Of a stretch of 64,000 bases of DNA, positions 36,796 through 45,170 are shown piece after piece. The notes below the pieces were generated by a model. It was not told the origin of the DNA, searched no databases, and worked only from the letters and a program-made list of their open reading frames with translations. Made by a program: the position numbers and the translations under genes. Position 1 is the first letter of the stretch. Each line of letters starts with the position of its first letter. Origin of the DNA: Rhizobium sp. CC-YZS058 (GTDB lineage: Bacteria; Pseudomonadota; Alphaproteobacteria; Rhizobiales; Rhizobiaceae); NCBI RefSeq assembly GCF_034720595.1, contig NZ_JAYESJ010000001.1:684501-748500 (forward strand), written 5' to 3'.

Positions 36796-38199
36796 TCAGT
36801 TGCGCGCGCGCCACCAGGCGATCTGCCGGCGGACTTCCGAAGGCGCCGTCCCGCCATAGGAGGTACGGCTCGCGACCGAGGCCTCGACGCTCAGAACATC
36901 GAAGATGCCGGCGGTGATCCCCGGGTGGAGCGTCTGCAGCTCGTCCAGCGACAGGCTTGCCAGATCGCAGCCCTTGGCTTCCGCCATGGCGACCGCGCGG
37001 CCCGTGACGTGATGGGCATCGCGGAAGGGCAGGCCGGCTTCGCGGACCAGCCAGTCGGCAAGGTCGGTGGCGGTCGAATAGCCCGAGCCGGCGGCGGCCT
37101 TCATGCGGTCGGTCGCGACGTGCAAGTCGCGCACCATGCCGGTCATGGCGGCCAGCGCCAGTTCCAGGCTTTCGGCGGCATCGAAGACCTGTTCCTTGTC
37201 TTCCTGCATGTCCTTGGAATAGGCGAGCGGCAGGCCCTTCATCACGGTCAGGAGCGCAATGAGCGAGCCGTTGATGCGGCCCGTCTTGGCGCGGACCAGC
37301 TCGGCCGCATCCGGGTTCTTCTTCTGCGGCATGATGGAAGAGCCGGTCGAGAAGGCATCGGACAGCCGGACGAAGCCGAATTGCGGCGTCGACCAGATGA
37401 CGATCTCTTCCGCCAGGCGCGAAAGATGCACGGCGGTGATGGCGGCGATCGACAGGAACTCCAGGGCGAAGTCGCGATCGGAGACCGTATCGATCGAATT
37501 GCGGGTCGGCTCGCGGAAGCCGAGTGCCGCAGCCGTCATGTGGCGGTCGATCGCAAAGCCGGTGCCGGCGAGAGCGGCGGCGCCGATCGGGCTTTCGTCC
37601 AGATGCTCCATGGCGTGGCGGACGCGCTGGCGGTCACGACCGAACATTTCGACATAGGCCATGCAGTGATGGCCGAAGGTGACCGGCTGGGCGGTCTGGA
37701 GATGGGTAAAGCCCGGCATGACCGTATCGGCATGTTCTTCCGCCCGGTCGAGGAAAGCGGCGATGAGGCCGCTCAGCGCCGTTTCGGTGCGCTGCAGCTC
37801 TTCCTTGACCCACAGGCGGAAATCGAGGGCCACCTGGTCGTTGCGCGAGCGGGCCGTGTGCAGGCGGCCGGCAGCGGGACCGATCAGGGCCGCCAGCCGC
37901 GATTCGACATTCATGTGAATGTCTTCGAGCCGCCGGGAGAATTCGAAGCTGCCGGCCTCGATCTCGCTTTGGATGGTCGTCAGGCCGTCGACGATGGCTT
38001 GCCTGTCCGCCTGCGAGATGATGCCCTGTGCGGCCAGCATGGTGGCATGCGCGATCGAGCCGCGAATATCCTGGGCATAGAGCTTCTTGTCGAAGTCGAT
38101 CGAGGCGTTTATCTCCTCCATCACCGCGGCGGGACCGGAGGCGAAGCGGCCGCCCCACATCGCGTTCGAGGTCTTCGACTCGGTTGACTGCTCCGCCAT
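36796..38199 (-). CDS. argH: Argininosuccinate lyase
   Basis: A 467-residue fumarase-superfamily enzyme cleaving argininosuccinate to arginine and fumarate. It has N-terminal [11 protein letters not shown], the [17 protein letters not shown] segment, [20 protein letters not shown] and the superfamily signature [12 protein letters not shown]. The start at 38199 gives the standard length. It is the first gene of the argH-lptM-lysA block and diverges from tlpA. Confidence 0.97.
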   Translation of the reverse strand: MAEQSTESKTSNAMWGGRFASGPAAVMEEINASIDFDKKLYAQDIRGSIAHATMLAAQGIISQADRQAIVDGLTTIQSEIEAGSFEFSRRLEDIHMNVESRLAALIGPAAGRLHTARSRNDQVALDFRLWVKEELQRTETALSGLIAAFLDRAEEHADTVMPGFTHLQTAQPVTFGHHCMAYVEMFGRDRQRVRHAMEHLDESPIGAAALAGTGFAIDRHMTAAALGFREPTRNSIDTVSDRDFALEFLSIAAITAVHLSRLAEEIVIWSTPQFGFVRLSDAFSTGSSIMPQKKNPDAAELVRAKTGRINGSLIALLTVMKGLPLAYSKDMQEDKEQVFDAAESLELALAAMTGMVRDLHVATDRMKAAAGSGYSTATDLADWLVREAGLPFRDAHHVTGRAVAMAEAKGCDLASLSLDELQTLHPGITAGIFDVLSVEASVASRTSYGGTAPSEVRRQIAWWRARN

Positions 38200-38257
38200 T
38201 TCTCTTGCCCGCCTTGAAATTGCCCGGCTGGGGAAAGACCCCTGGCGGGAGGATCAC

Positions 38258-38285
38258 ATGGACCCGACATGATGGACCCGACATG
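38258..38285 (+). repeat. 14-bp tandem duplication creating minicistrons before tlpA
   Basis: ATGGACCCGACATG occurs twice in tandem (38258-38271 and 38272-38285), directly after a GGGAGG ribosome site. The first ATG starts a four-residue ORF (MDPT) whose TGA overlaps an ATGA, beginning a five-residue ORF (MMDPT). The TGA of that second ORF overlaps, again as ATGA, the tlpA start at 38283. Confidence 0.8.
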
Positions 38286-38963
38286 ACAGAAAAGACCACG
38301 CGCCGTTCCACCGTCGGATTGCTCTCGGTCGCCGCGCTTCTGGGCGTGCTGGCCGGAGCGGCAGGGGTATACGTGATGGAAAGCCGGTCTGGCAATGGCG
38401 CCGCCACGCAAACGGCCGATGCCGGCCAGTGCGCCGCGTCGAAGGACCGGATCGCGCGCCTGACCCCACTGATGAAGGGCCAGGCGGCGGCCATGGCGCC
38501 GGTCGACCCGCCCCGCCGCCTCGACCAGCTGACCTTCAAGGATGGCAGCGGCGCCGAGCGGCGCATCGCGGATTTTGCCGGACGGAGCGTGCTGCTCAAC
38601 CTGTGGGCCACATGGTGCGTGCCGTGCCGGGAGGAAATGCCGGCCCTGGACGCGCTGGAGAAGGCCGAAGGCAACGACCGGTTCGAGGTCGTGGCGGTCA
38701 ATATCGATACGGGCGGCGACGAGAAGCCGCGGGCCTTCCTGTCCGAAACTGGCGTGTCCGCGCTCAAACCCTATCGCGATTCCTCGATGGGCATCTTCAA
38801 TGCCTTGAAGCGCGAGGGCCTCGCCTTCGGCCTGCCCGTGACCCTGCTGATCGACGATCAGGGCTGCCTGCTCTCCGCCATGAACGGCCCGGCAAGCTGG
38901 GACAGTGCCGATGGCCGGGCTCTGGTGACGGCGGTGCGCGATGGCGGGCCGGCAAGCCCCTAA
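38283..38963 (+). CDS. tlpA: TlpA-type membrane-anchored thioredoxin
   Basis: A 226-residue periplasmic thiol-disulfide oxidoreductase. An N-terminal anchor (about residues 10-32, VGLLSVAALLGVLAGAAGVY) is followed by a thioredoxin domain with the redox motif WATWCVPCREEMP (CVPC) and a cis-Pro region (GLPVTLLID). TlpA works in copper delivery and cytochrome oxidase maturation in rhizobia. Its ATG overlaps the end of two minicistrons made by a 14-bp duplication. Confidence 0.9.
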   Translation: MTEKTTRRSTVGLLSVAALLGVLAGAAGVYVMESRSGNGAATQTADAGQCAASKDRIARLTPLMKGQAAAMAPVDPPRRLDQLTFKDGSGAERRIADFAGRSVLLNLWATWCVPCREEMPALDALEKAEGNDRFEVVAVNIDTGGDEKPRAFLSETGVSALKPYRDSSMGIFNALKREGLAFGLPVTLLIDDQGCLLSAMNGPASWDSADGRALVTAVRDGGPASP

Positions 38964-38995
38964 CCGAGAACGACGGCAGTGCAGGCCTTTCGCGC

Positions 38996-39868
38996 TTAGC
39001 GCGTGGGCACCGGGGTTTCTCCGCGATAGTCGTAGAAGCCGCGGCCGGATTTGCGGCCGAGCCAGCCGGCTTCGACATATTTGACCAGGAGCGGGCAGGG
39101 GCGATACTTCGAGTCGGCCAGCCCGTCATGCAGCACCTGCATGATCGAAAGGCAGGTATCGAGGCCGATGAAATCGGCCAGCTGCAGCGGACCCATCGGG
39201 TGGTTGGCGCCGAGCTTCATCGCCGTATCGATCGCGTCGACACTGCCGACACCTTCGTAGAGCGTATAGATCGCCTCGTTGATCATCGGCAGGAGGATGC
39301 GGTTGACGATGAAGGCCGGAAAGTCCTCCGCCACGGTGATCGTCTTGTCGAGCGTCGAGACGAAGGCCTTGGCGGTAGAGAAGGTTTCCTCCTCCGTGGC
39401 GATGCCGCGCACCAGTTCGACCAGCTTCATCACCGGGACCGGGTTCATGAAGTGGATGCCCATGAAGCGTTCCGGCCGGTCCGTGGCGGAGGCAAGACGG
39501 GTGATGGAGAGCGAGGACGTGTTGGTGGCGAGGATGGTTTCCGCCTTCAGCACCGGACAGATCTGGCCATAGATCCGGCGCTTGACCGTCTCGTCTTCCG
39601 TCGCAGCTTCGATGACGAGGTCGGCAGGGGAAAGATCGTTCAGGTCGACCGAGCCCTTGATCAGGGCGAGCGCCTTCTTGCGGTCCTCGTCGGTCAGCTT
39701 GCCGGACGCGACCTGGCGCGCCATGTTGCCGTTGATCGTCGCCAGCCCGGTCTCGATCCGTTCGGGCGAGACATCATAGATATGCACCCGGTACCCGGCC
39801 ATTGCCGAAACCTGTGCAATGCCGCAGCCCATCTGTCCGGCGCCGACTACTCCGACATTCTTGATCAT
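38996..39868 (-). CDS. 3-hydroxybutyryl-CoA dehydrogenase
   Basis: A 290-residue NAD-dependent 3-hydroxyacyl-CoA dehydrogenase. It shows the N-terminal dinucleotide motif VGVVGAGQMGCGIAQVSA, ATNTSSLSITRLA, the catalytic His in MGIHFMNPVPVMKLVE and NRILLPMINEAI. Length fits the short, stand-alone type (HbdA/PaaH) used in butyrate, PHB or phenylacetate metabolism. No pathway neighbours are present; etfBA and an acyl-CoA synthetase gene are 10-13 kb away. Confidence 0.93.
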   Translation of the reverse strand: MIKNVGVVGAGQMGCGIAQVSAMAGYRVHIYDVSPERIETGLATINGNMARQVASGKLTDEDRKKALALIKGSVDLNDLSPADLVIEAATEDETVKRRIYGQICPVLKAETILATNTSSLSITRLASATDRPERFMGIHFMNPVPVMKLVELVRGIATEEETFSTAKAFVSTLDKTITVAEDFPAFIVNRILLPMINEAIYTLYEGVGSVDAIDTAMKLGANHPMGPLQLADFIGLDTCLSIMQVLHDGLADSKYRPCPLLVKYVEAGWLGRKSGRGFYDYRGETPVPTR

Positions 39869-40015
39869 CAGACGGTCTTTTCCTCGTCGCGTTGGCTCGA
39901 AAGAGTTCCGGCCCTGGCCGGTGGGGAAGTGATAGAGGCTCGCCTTCGGTATTTCCAGTCTATTCGGCTCTTGGCGGCCTGCAAGCGGGGAGAGGCACGG
40001 CCGCGTCCGTGTCGG

Positions 40016-40246
40016 TCAGCGTCCGGCCTGCAATTCGAGGAAATCCGGCTGTTTGATCTGCCGCACCTCGACCTCGTAGGTGCCCATCGGCATGCCGTCG
40101 ATCACCACATCCTCGACCGTGATGGTCATGATGCTGAACTCGCCGCTTTCCAGGTGAACGGCGGCCACGTGCTCGGCGAGACGGTTGGCACTGTCCTCCA
40201 CCTCGGCGGGCACCAGGCGATAAGGCGTGAAACGGGGATGGTGCAT
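40016..40246 (-). CDS. Small conserved-looking hypothetical protein (76 aa)
   Basis: A 76-residue soluble protein, MHHPRFTPYRLVPAEVEDSA onward, with a mixed alpha/beta pattern (FSIMTITVEDVVIDGMPMGT). The start at 40246 has a GGAGTG site at good spacing. GC-rich third positions match neighbouring genes. I do not recognise the family, and no function is suggested by the context of small orphan genes. Confidence 0.65.
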   Translation of the reverse strand: MHHPRFTPYRLVPAEVEDSANRLAEHVAAVHLESGEFSIMTITVEDVVIDGMPMGTYEVEVRQIKQPDFLELQAGR

Positions 40247-40427
40247 GAAACACTCCGGGCGGGCGGACGAAGCCGGCACGGGCCGTGCTCCTCGGGTCCG
40301 GATCATTTTGCGGGATAAGCGGCGGCTGCACAAGCGGGGAAGCGGATGACGAGGCGCGGCGGGACTATAGGGGTCCTAAATCCTCCGTCTTCACGTCCGA
40401 GCCATCGGCAGTCCGTGGCGCAGGGCG

Positions 40428-40610
40428 CTATACGAGCGGACTGCTGCGGCTGTCCTCGCTGCGGTTCAGGACGTCGGCGATGTCCTCGGCATCTTCCCGC
40501 GCAAGGCCGACCAGATCACGCCCGTCCGAGGCGGCGGGCAGGCCGGTTTGTTCGTCGATGACGGCAAAGCGGTCGCCATGCTGGCGGCGAACGGCGTAGC
40601 GGGTCTCCAT
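40428..40610 (-). CDS. Small hypothetical protein (60 aa)
   Basis: A 60-residue charged protein (METRYAVRRQHGDRFAVIDE onward). The ATG at 40610 has a GGAGGGA site about nine bases upstream, and codon use is like the neighbours. Its N-terminal half could form a short beta-hairpin module. No family is recognised. It lies downstream of another small gene, 225 bases away. Confidence 0.6.
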   Translation of the reverse strand: METRYAVRRQHGDRFAVIDEQTGLPAASDGRDLVGLAREDAEDIADVLNRSEDSRSSPLV

Positions 40611-40781
40611 GCGCAAGTCCCTCCATCCAGAGACCGTCTCGGCCAGCCGGCCGTTCGGGCCGTCACCCGCCGAGACGGGCGAGAGCGGGCAAAACCACGA
40701 TAGCCAATGCCAGACCGAAACCATCCTGGTCTTATCACGGTGTCGACGGATCATGCGCCATGATGAAACAGACAGCCGCTG

Positions 40782-40815
40782 CCGTCACGTCCAAAAATGC
40801 CGGAGGACGTGACGG
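40782..40815 (-). terminator. Perfect 11-bp hairpin downstream of a small gene
   Basis: CCGTCACGTCC (40782-40792) pairs perfectly with GGACGTGACGG (40805-40815) around a 12-base loop, 20 bases after the stop of the 87-residue gene on the minus strand. There is no T-run, so it may be an RNA-stability hairpin or a protein-binding palindrome rather than an intrinsic terminator. Confidence 0.45.
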
Positions 40816-40835
40816 AAGAGCGCCGTCATTCCTGC

Positions 40836-41099
40836 TCAGTCGCGATTGGCGGTGACCGGCGGCGGCATGTGGCCGCGATGATGGGTGGGGTTCGTCCCCG
40901 GCTCGCCTTCCACCGGCGCTTCCTCTGCCTTGCTGCCGGGGCCAAGCGGCAGGGGCGGCTTGGGGCTGACGGTCGAGTCGGTCTCAGGCGCAGAGGCCGG
41001 CTGGGGCTGGCGCTCGACATCGACCGCCGAAGGCGTCGTCTGGTTGCCGCTGCCGAAACCGGCGTTCTGCGCGAGATCGGAATTGCTGGCGTCGCTCAT
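40836..41099 (-). CDS. Small low-complexity hypothetical protein (87 aa)
   Basis: An 87-residue protein rich in Pro, Ser, Glu and Thr (MSDASNSDLAQNAGFGSGNQ onward). It has no membrane segment and is likely disordered. The start at 41099 has a clear AGGAGA site. It lies next to tRNA-Leu on the same strand. No family is recognised, and its disordered composition makes functional guesses unsafe. Confidence 0.65.
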   Translation of the reverse strand: MSDASNSDLAQNAGFGSGNQTTPSAVDVERQPQPASAPETDSTVSPKPPLPLGPGSKAEEAPVEGEPGTNPTHHRGHMPPPVTANRD

Positions 41100-41193
41100 G
41101 GCTTTCTCCTGTATTTGACAGGAAAACCCATTGCAGGCTGGCTGGTTCCAGCAGGGTCGGCAAAGGCGAGGGGAGAGCGTGCCATAGGCCTGC

Positions 41194-41280
41194 TGGTGCC
41201 CCATGCCGGGGTCGAACCAGCACTCCTTTCGGAACTCGATTTTGAGTCGAGCGCGTCTACCAATTCCGCCAATGGGGCAC
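41194..41280 (-). tRNA. tRNA-Leu(CAA)
   Basis: An 87-base gene on the minus strand. The acceptor stem pairs GTGCCCC with GGGGCAC, the anticodon arm is CTCGA-CTCAAAA-TCGAG with anticodon CAA (reads UUG), a long variable arm follows (class II tRNA) and the T-arm has GGTTCGA. The terminal CCA is encoded. No intron is seen. Confidence 0.95.
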
Positions 41281-41486
41281 GGAGGCAGCGGGAGAGATGT
41301 ATACGAAGGGTCAAAAGCGGGTCAACGGCATTTTGGTCACCCGCGCCCACAAAAGCCATCCCTGCATGGCTTCCATGCGCTGCGGGTGATTTACAGCGCC
41401 GTTCGCGCAGCCTAGAAAACGCCGTGGCCGGTTCCGGCCGCCTCATCTCCCGCCCATTCCTCCTAGAGCAAGACAAGGGTTCCCGT

Positions 41487-42074
41487 ATGCTGCGTCGCCT
41501 GTACGACTGGACCATGTCGCTTGCCGCCCGCAAATCCGCGGAAGTCTGGCTGGCGATCATCGCATTCGTCGAGAGCTCGATCTTCCTTGTTCCCGCCGAC
41601 GTGCTGTTCCTGCCGATGGCGCTGGCGCGGCCGCAGCGCGCTTGGCGCTATGCGCTGATCGCGACCGTCGCCTCCGTCCTCGGGGGCATTGCCGGCTGGT
41701 ATCTCGGCCATTACGCCTATGAGGCCATCGCCAAGCCGATCCTCGCCTTCTACGGCAAGCTGGAAGCCTTCGAGCAGCTCAAGAATTCGGTCGGCTACGA
41801 GACGCTGGTGTTGCTGCTCGTCACCTCCGGTCTGGCGCATCTGCCGCCGATCAAGGTGGTGACGATCCTGTCCGGCGCCGCCAACATCAATCTCGGCCTG
41901 TTCATCGTCTCCGCGATCATTGCGCGCGGGGCGCGGTTCTATCTTATCGCCTGGCTCCTGAAGCGCTATGGTGAAGACATCCGCCATTTCATCGAGAAGC
42001 GTCTCGGTCTGCTGGCGGGCATCGTGGCGGCCGTGCTGATCGTGATTTTCGTCGGCTACCGCCTGTTCATCTGA
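41487..42074 (+). CDS. YqaA family membrane protein (DedA/SNARE-associated type)
   Basis: A 195-residue membrane protein with about four to five hydrophobic segments. SNARE-associated/DedA-like features are visible (IIAFVESSIFLVPADVLFLP, GGIAGWYLGHYAYEAI, RGARFYLIAWLLKRYGEDI). YqaA/DedA relatives are linked to lipid scrambling or membrane homeostasis; the specific role is unknown. dsbB follows 23 bases later on the same strand. The ATG at 41487 fits family length. Confidence 0.88.
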   Translation: MLRRLYDWTMSLAARKSAEVWLAIIAFVESSIFLVPADVLFLPMALARPQRAWRYALIATVASVLGGIAGWYLGHYAYEAIAKPILAFYGKLEAFEQLKNSVGYETLVLLLVTSGLAHLPPIKVVTILSGAANINLGLFIVSAIIARGARFYLIAWLLKRYGEDIRHFIEKRLGLLAGIVAAVLIVIFVGYRLFI

Positions 42075-42097
42075 CAGGATTGCGCAGACCAGAGCCC

Positions 42098-42628
42098 ATG
42101 ACCCTTCCATCCTCGTCCGCCGGCTTTTCGGCCCGCCGTTCGCCGGCCCTCCTCTATGCCACGCTCGTCACGCTCGGCATGGCGGTCACCGTCGGCATCG
42201 CGCTCGGATTCGAGCATCTCGGCGGTTACATCCCGTGCGCGCTCTGCCTCATGCAGCGCGAGCCCTATTATTTCGGCATTCCGGTCGGCCTGCTGGCCAT
42301 GCTCAGCGCCGCCTTCGGCATGCCGCGTTGGCTGACGCGGCTGCTGCTTCTCGTCATCGTGGTGATGATGCTCGTCGGCGGTGGCATCGGCGTCTATCAC
42401 GCCGGAGCGGAATGGGGCTTTTGGGAAGGGCCTGCCAGCTGCTCCACCACGGCGCAGGGCATTTCCTCCAATGTCGGCGATCTGCTCGGCGATCTCGACA
42501 GCAAGCACGGGCCCTCCTGCACCAGCGCCGCATTGCGGGTGCTGGGGCTCTCCTTCGCGGGATGGAACGTTCTGGCTAGCCTGGGGCTCGCCGCCATCGC
42601 TGCGATCGGGATCGCAAAGGCCCGGTAA
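42098..42628 (+). CDS. dsbB: Disulfide bond formation protein DsbB
   Basis: A 176-residue inner-membrane quinone reductase that reoxidises DsbA. Four membrane segments are visible. The first periplasmic cysteine pair (GGYIPCALCLMQREPYYFGI) and a second pair (CSTTAQ... and GPSCTSAALRV) match DsbB redox chemistry, and the ALCLMQREPYY motif is typical. The ATG at 42098 follows the YqaA gene. A terminator stem overlaps the last codons. Confidence 0.9.
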   Translation: MTLPSSSAGFSARRSPALLYATLVTLGMAVTVGIALGFEHLGGYIPCALCLMQREPYYFGIPVGLLAMLSAAFGMPRWLTRLLLLVIVVMMLVGGGIGVYHAGAEWGFWEGPASCSTTAQGISSNVGDLLGDLDSKHGPSCTSAALRVLGLSFAGWNVLASLGLAAIAAIGIAKAR

Positions 42629-42638
42629 AGCGGGCCTT
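42617..42638. terminator. Terminator overlapping the dsbB stop codon
   Basis: AAGGCCCG (42617-42624) pairs perfectly with CGGGCCTT (42631-42638) around GTAAAG. The left arm is made of the last dsbB codons and the stop codon lies in the loop. A T-rich tail follows on the plus strand. It may also serve the convergent HNH gene. Confidence 0.7.
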
Positions 42639-42670
42639 CGGTTGCTTTTCCGCGCGTCCCTGCCGCCCGC

Positions 42671-43228
42671 TCAGGGCTGCAATTCGACATCCCAGTAGAG
42701 ATAGTCCATCCAGCTTTCATGCAGGAAGTTCGGCGGGAAAAGGCGGCCGTTGTTGTGCAGGTCCTGCACGGTCGGGTGATACGGCTTCTGATGCGGGAAC
42801 ATGCCGGCCTGTCGAGGCATCTTGCCGCCCTTGCGCAGATTGCAGGGCGAGCAGGCGGCCACGACGTTTTCCCATGTGGTCTGCCCGCCGCAGCAGCGCG
42901 GGATCACATGATCGAAGGTCAGGTCGTCCGTCGAGCCGCAATACTGGCATTCGAAACGGTCGCGCAGGAAGACGTTGAAGCGCGTGAAGGCCGGATGCCG
43001 CGACGGCTGCACATAGCTCTTGAGACAGACGACGCTCGGCAGCTTCATCGAGAAGCTGGGAGAGGAAACCTGATGCTCGTACTCGGCCAGGATGACGACA
43101 CGGTCAAGAAAAACGGCCTTGATCGCGTCCTGCCAGGACCAGAGCGACAAGGGGTAATAACTCAGCGGCCTGTAGTCGGCGTTCAGCACGAGCGCCGGGA
43201 GAGCCTGAGGTGAGACTGCAATCGTCAA
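42671..43228 (-). CDS. HNH endonuclease family protein
   Basis: A 185-residue protein with the HNH core DHVIPRCCGG and two flanking zinc-type pairs (FECQYCGS and CSPCNLRKGG). The N-terminal region (LVLNADYRPLSYYPLSLWSW) is the standard opening of a widely conserved bacterial HNH family. DNA cleavage is expected from the fold but the cellular role is unknown. The start is a TTG at 43228 with an AGGAG site about nine bases upstream. Confidence 0.9.
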   Translation of the reverse strand: MTIAVSPQALPALVLNADYRPLSYYPLSLWSWQDAIKAVFLDRVVILAEYEHQVSSPSFSMKLPSVVCLKSYVQPSRHPAFTRFNVFLRDRFECQYCGSTDDLTFDHVIPRCCGGQTTWENVVAACSPCNLRKGGKMPRQAGMFPHQKPYHPTVQDLHNNGRLFPPNFLHESWMDYLYWDVELQP

Positions 43229-43322
43229 GTACGTGGACTCCTGATCGATTCGGCATCTGCCCTTCTATATTAGGCGTGTTACGTCAAGATTGTGAAGCCC
43301 GAACCCGAAGCGCGCAAAAGAT

Positions 43323-44009
43323 TCATTGCATTGGCTTTTTGGCCCCGCTTGAGAGGCTGGAAACCGCCGGCTGCGGGGCGCCGCTGCGCCGCATGCCGAC
43401 CGCATAATAGGCCCAGAAAAGCCGTGCCGCGACACTTCGCCACGGTGCCCAGTCTTCCGCAAGCACTGCCATGGCTTTCCGGTCCGGGCGCGCGGTGAGC
43501 GCAAGAGCATGCGCCACCGCCGCCTGCAGGGCGACGTCTCCGGACGGAAAGATGTCGGCATGCCCGGCGCAGGAGAGCAGATAGACCTCTGCGGTCCAGG
43601 GGCCGATGCCGGGCAGCGCACACAGGCGCTCGACGGCGGCAGGCGCATCCAGCATGCATAGAGCAACGAGATCGATCCGCTCGGCGAGCACGGCCTCGGC
43701 CAGGCCCGCGAGCGTCAGCCTCTTGGCTCGGGACAGGCCATCCGCCCGAAACTCCGCCTCGCTCGACTGCGCCACGGCCATCGCCGTAACCTCGCTCATC
43801 CGGGCTTCCATCCGCGCCCAGATCGCCGCCGCGCTGGCCTTGGAGATCATCTGTGAGACGATGATCGAGGCAAGACCGGCAAAGCCCGGCGAGGTCCGGC
43901 GGAGAGGGATCGGGCCCGCCTCGGAGAGAACGGCCGCAAGGCGCGGGTCTTTCCGCAGCAAGGCACGCAGACCGGTCTCCACGTCGGCATCCGTTTGGAT
44001 CAGCTGCAT
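43323..44009 (-). CDS. DNA-3-methyladenine glycosylase II family protein
   Basis: A 228-residue HhH-GPD glycosylase removing alkylated bases. The helix-hairpin-helix (ALPGIGPWTAEVYLLSCAGH) and the catalytic Asp segment (FPSGDVALQAAVAHAL) are clear. The shorter length fits the AlkA-like bacterial group without an Ada fusion. The ATG at 44009 (MQLIQTDADVETG) is chosen; the open frame continues upstream without family resemblance. Confidence 0.9.
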   Translation of the reverse strand: MQLIQTDADVETGLRALLRKDPRLAAVLSEAGPIPLRRTSPGFAGLASIIVSQMISKASAAAIWARMEARMSEVTAMAVAQSSEAEFRADGLSRAKRLTLAGLAEAVLAERIDLVALCMLDAPAAVERLCALPGIGPWTAEVYLLSCAGHADIFPSGDVALQAAVAHALALTARPDRKAMAVLAEDWAPWRSVAARLFWAYYAVGMRRSGAPQPAVSSLSSGAKKPMQ

Positions 44010-44282
44010 GCGCCAAACCTGTCCGCAGCCCGGTGCATCGATGCGGTGCGCTTGAGAGTCATGATGCCTCGAACAGAGTGAGGGAGCGGCGGCCGGGGCA
44101 CGAACCTCGGCTGCCGTTCGCCTAGAGCAAGCCCAGCTCACGATGACTTGCCAGCCGGGGCGGGCCTTTCTTACTTCAAGCGTGATGCTCCGGGGAAAGA
44201 AAACCATCCTCTCACTCCGAGATGGGTCTGAGGGCCGGTCCGGCCTCTTTCTGGCCGCGTGCGGCTGTGCGAAAAGCAGATC

Positions 44283-45170
44283 ATGCCGAATGCCTGGTCC
44301 CGTCCCGTTTTCCGCTTCGCGCCGAGTCCCAATGGGCCGCTCCATCTCGGTCATGCCTTGTCTGCGCTCATCAACGAGCGACAGGCGTCTGAGCTTGGAG
44401 GCAGGCTTTTGCTGCGGATCGAGGATATCGACCGGACCCGCTGCCGCCCGGAGTTCGAAACCGCGCTGCAGGCCGATCTCGACTGGCTCGGGATTCCCTA
44501 CGAGCGCCCCGTCCGCCGGCAATCGGAGCATCTCTCCGACTATGAAGAGGCCTTCGCCACGCTGCGCTCGCTGGGCCTCGTCTATCCCGCCTTCCTTTCG
44601 CGCGGGGAGATCAAGGCTCATGTCGCGGCCCATGAAGCGCAGGGACGCGTCTGGCCGCGCGATCCGGATGGTGCGCCGCTCTATCCGGGGCCGGAGCGAG
44701 AGTGGAGCCGTGCGGAGCAGGAAGCGGCGCTGGCAACCGGTCGTCAGCATGCCTGGCGGCTCGACATGGGAAAGGCGGTACGGGCCGCAGGTGCGCTGCT
44801 GTTCTGGGCGGAGAGCGGGGAGGGGCCGGAGGGGGAAACGGGCGAAATTCTCGCCGCGCCGGAAGCCTGGGGCGATGTTATCCTTTCGCGGCCCGATGCG
44901 CCATCCAGCTACCATCTTTCCGTGGTCGTGGACGATGCGCTGCAGGGTGTGACCCATGTGACGCGCGGCCGCGACCTGTTCCACGCGACATCGGTGCATC
45001 GGCTTCTGCAAAGGCTGCTTGATCTGCCCGTGCCACTTTATCACCATCACCGGCTGCTGCTCGACCCCGAGGGGCGCAAGCTGTCGAAGAGCAAGGGGGA
45101 TGCGGGGCTGACGGCCTGGCGCCTGTCCGGCCGGTCAGCGGACGAGCTTCGCCGCTTCCTTCTCGTCTAG
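44283..45170 (+). CDS. gluQ: Glutamyl-Q tRNA(Asp) synthetase
   Basis: A 295-residue class I synthetase-like enzyme that glutamylates queuosine on tRNA-Asp. It has the HIGH-like motif PSPNGPLHLGHALSALI, RIEDIDRTRCRP and a KMSKS-like RKLSKSKGD. It lacks the anticodon-binding domain of GltX, which marks it as GluQ-RS. It converges with the YihY gene and overlaps its 3' end by 36 bases. A GTG at 44259 is an alternative start. Confidence 0.9.
   Translation: MPNAWSRPVFRFAPSPNGPLHLGHALSALINERQASELGGRLLLRIEDIDRTRCRPEFETALQADLDWLGIPYERPVRRQSEHLSDYEEAFATLRSLGLVYPAFLSRGEIKAHVAAHEAQGRVWPRDPDGAPLYPGPEREWSRAEQEAALATGRQHAWRLDMGKAVRAAGALLFWAESGEGPEGETGEILAAPEAWGDVILSRPDAPSSYHLSVVVDDALQGVTHVTRGRDLFHATSVHRLLQRLLDLPVPLYHHHRLLLDPEGRKLSKSKGDAGLTAWRLSGRSADELRRFLLV

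Noticed and set aside
40797-41486. Long upstream extension of the YqaA frame
   Set aside because: It crosses tRNA-Leu and a small gene, and the protein extension shows no family similarity. The start at 41487 fits the family.
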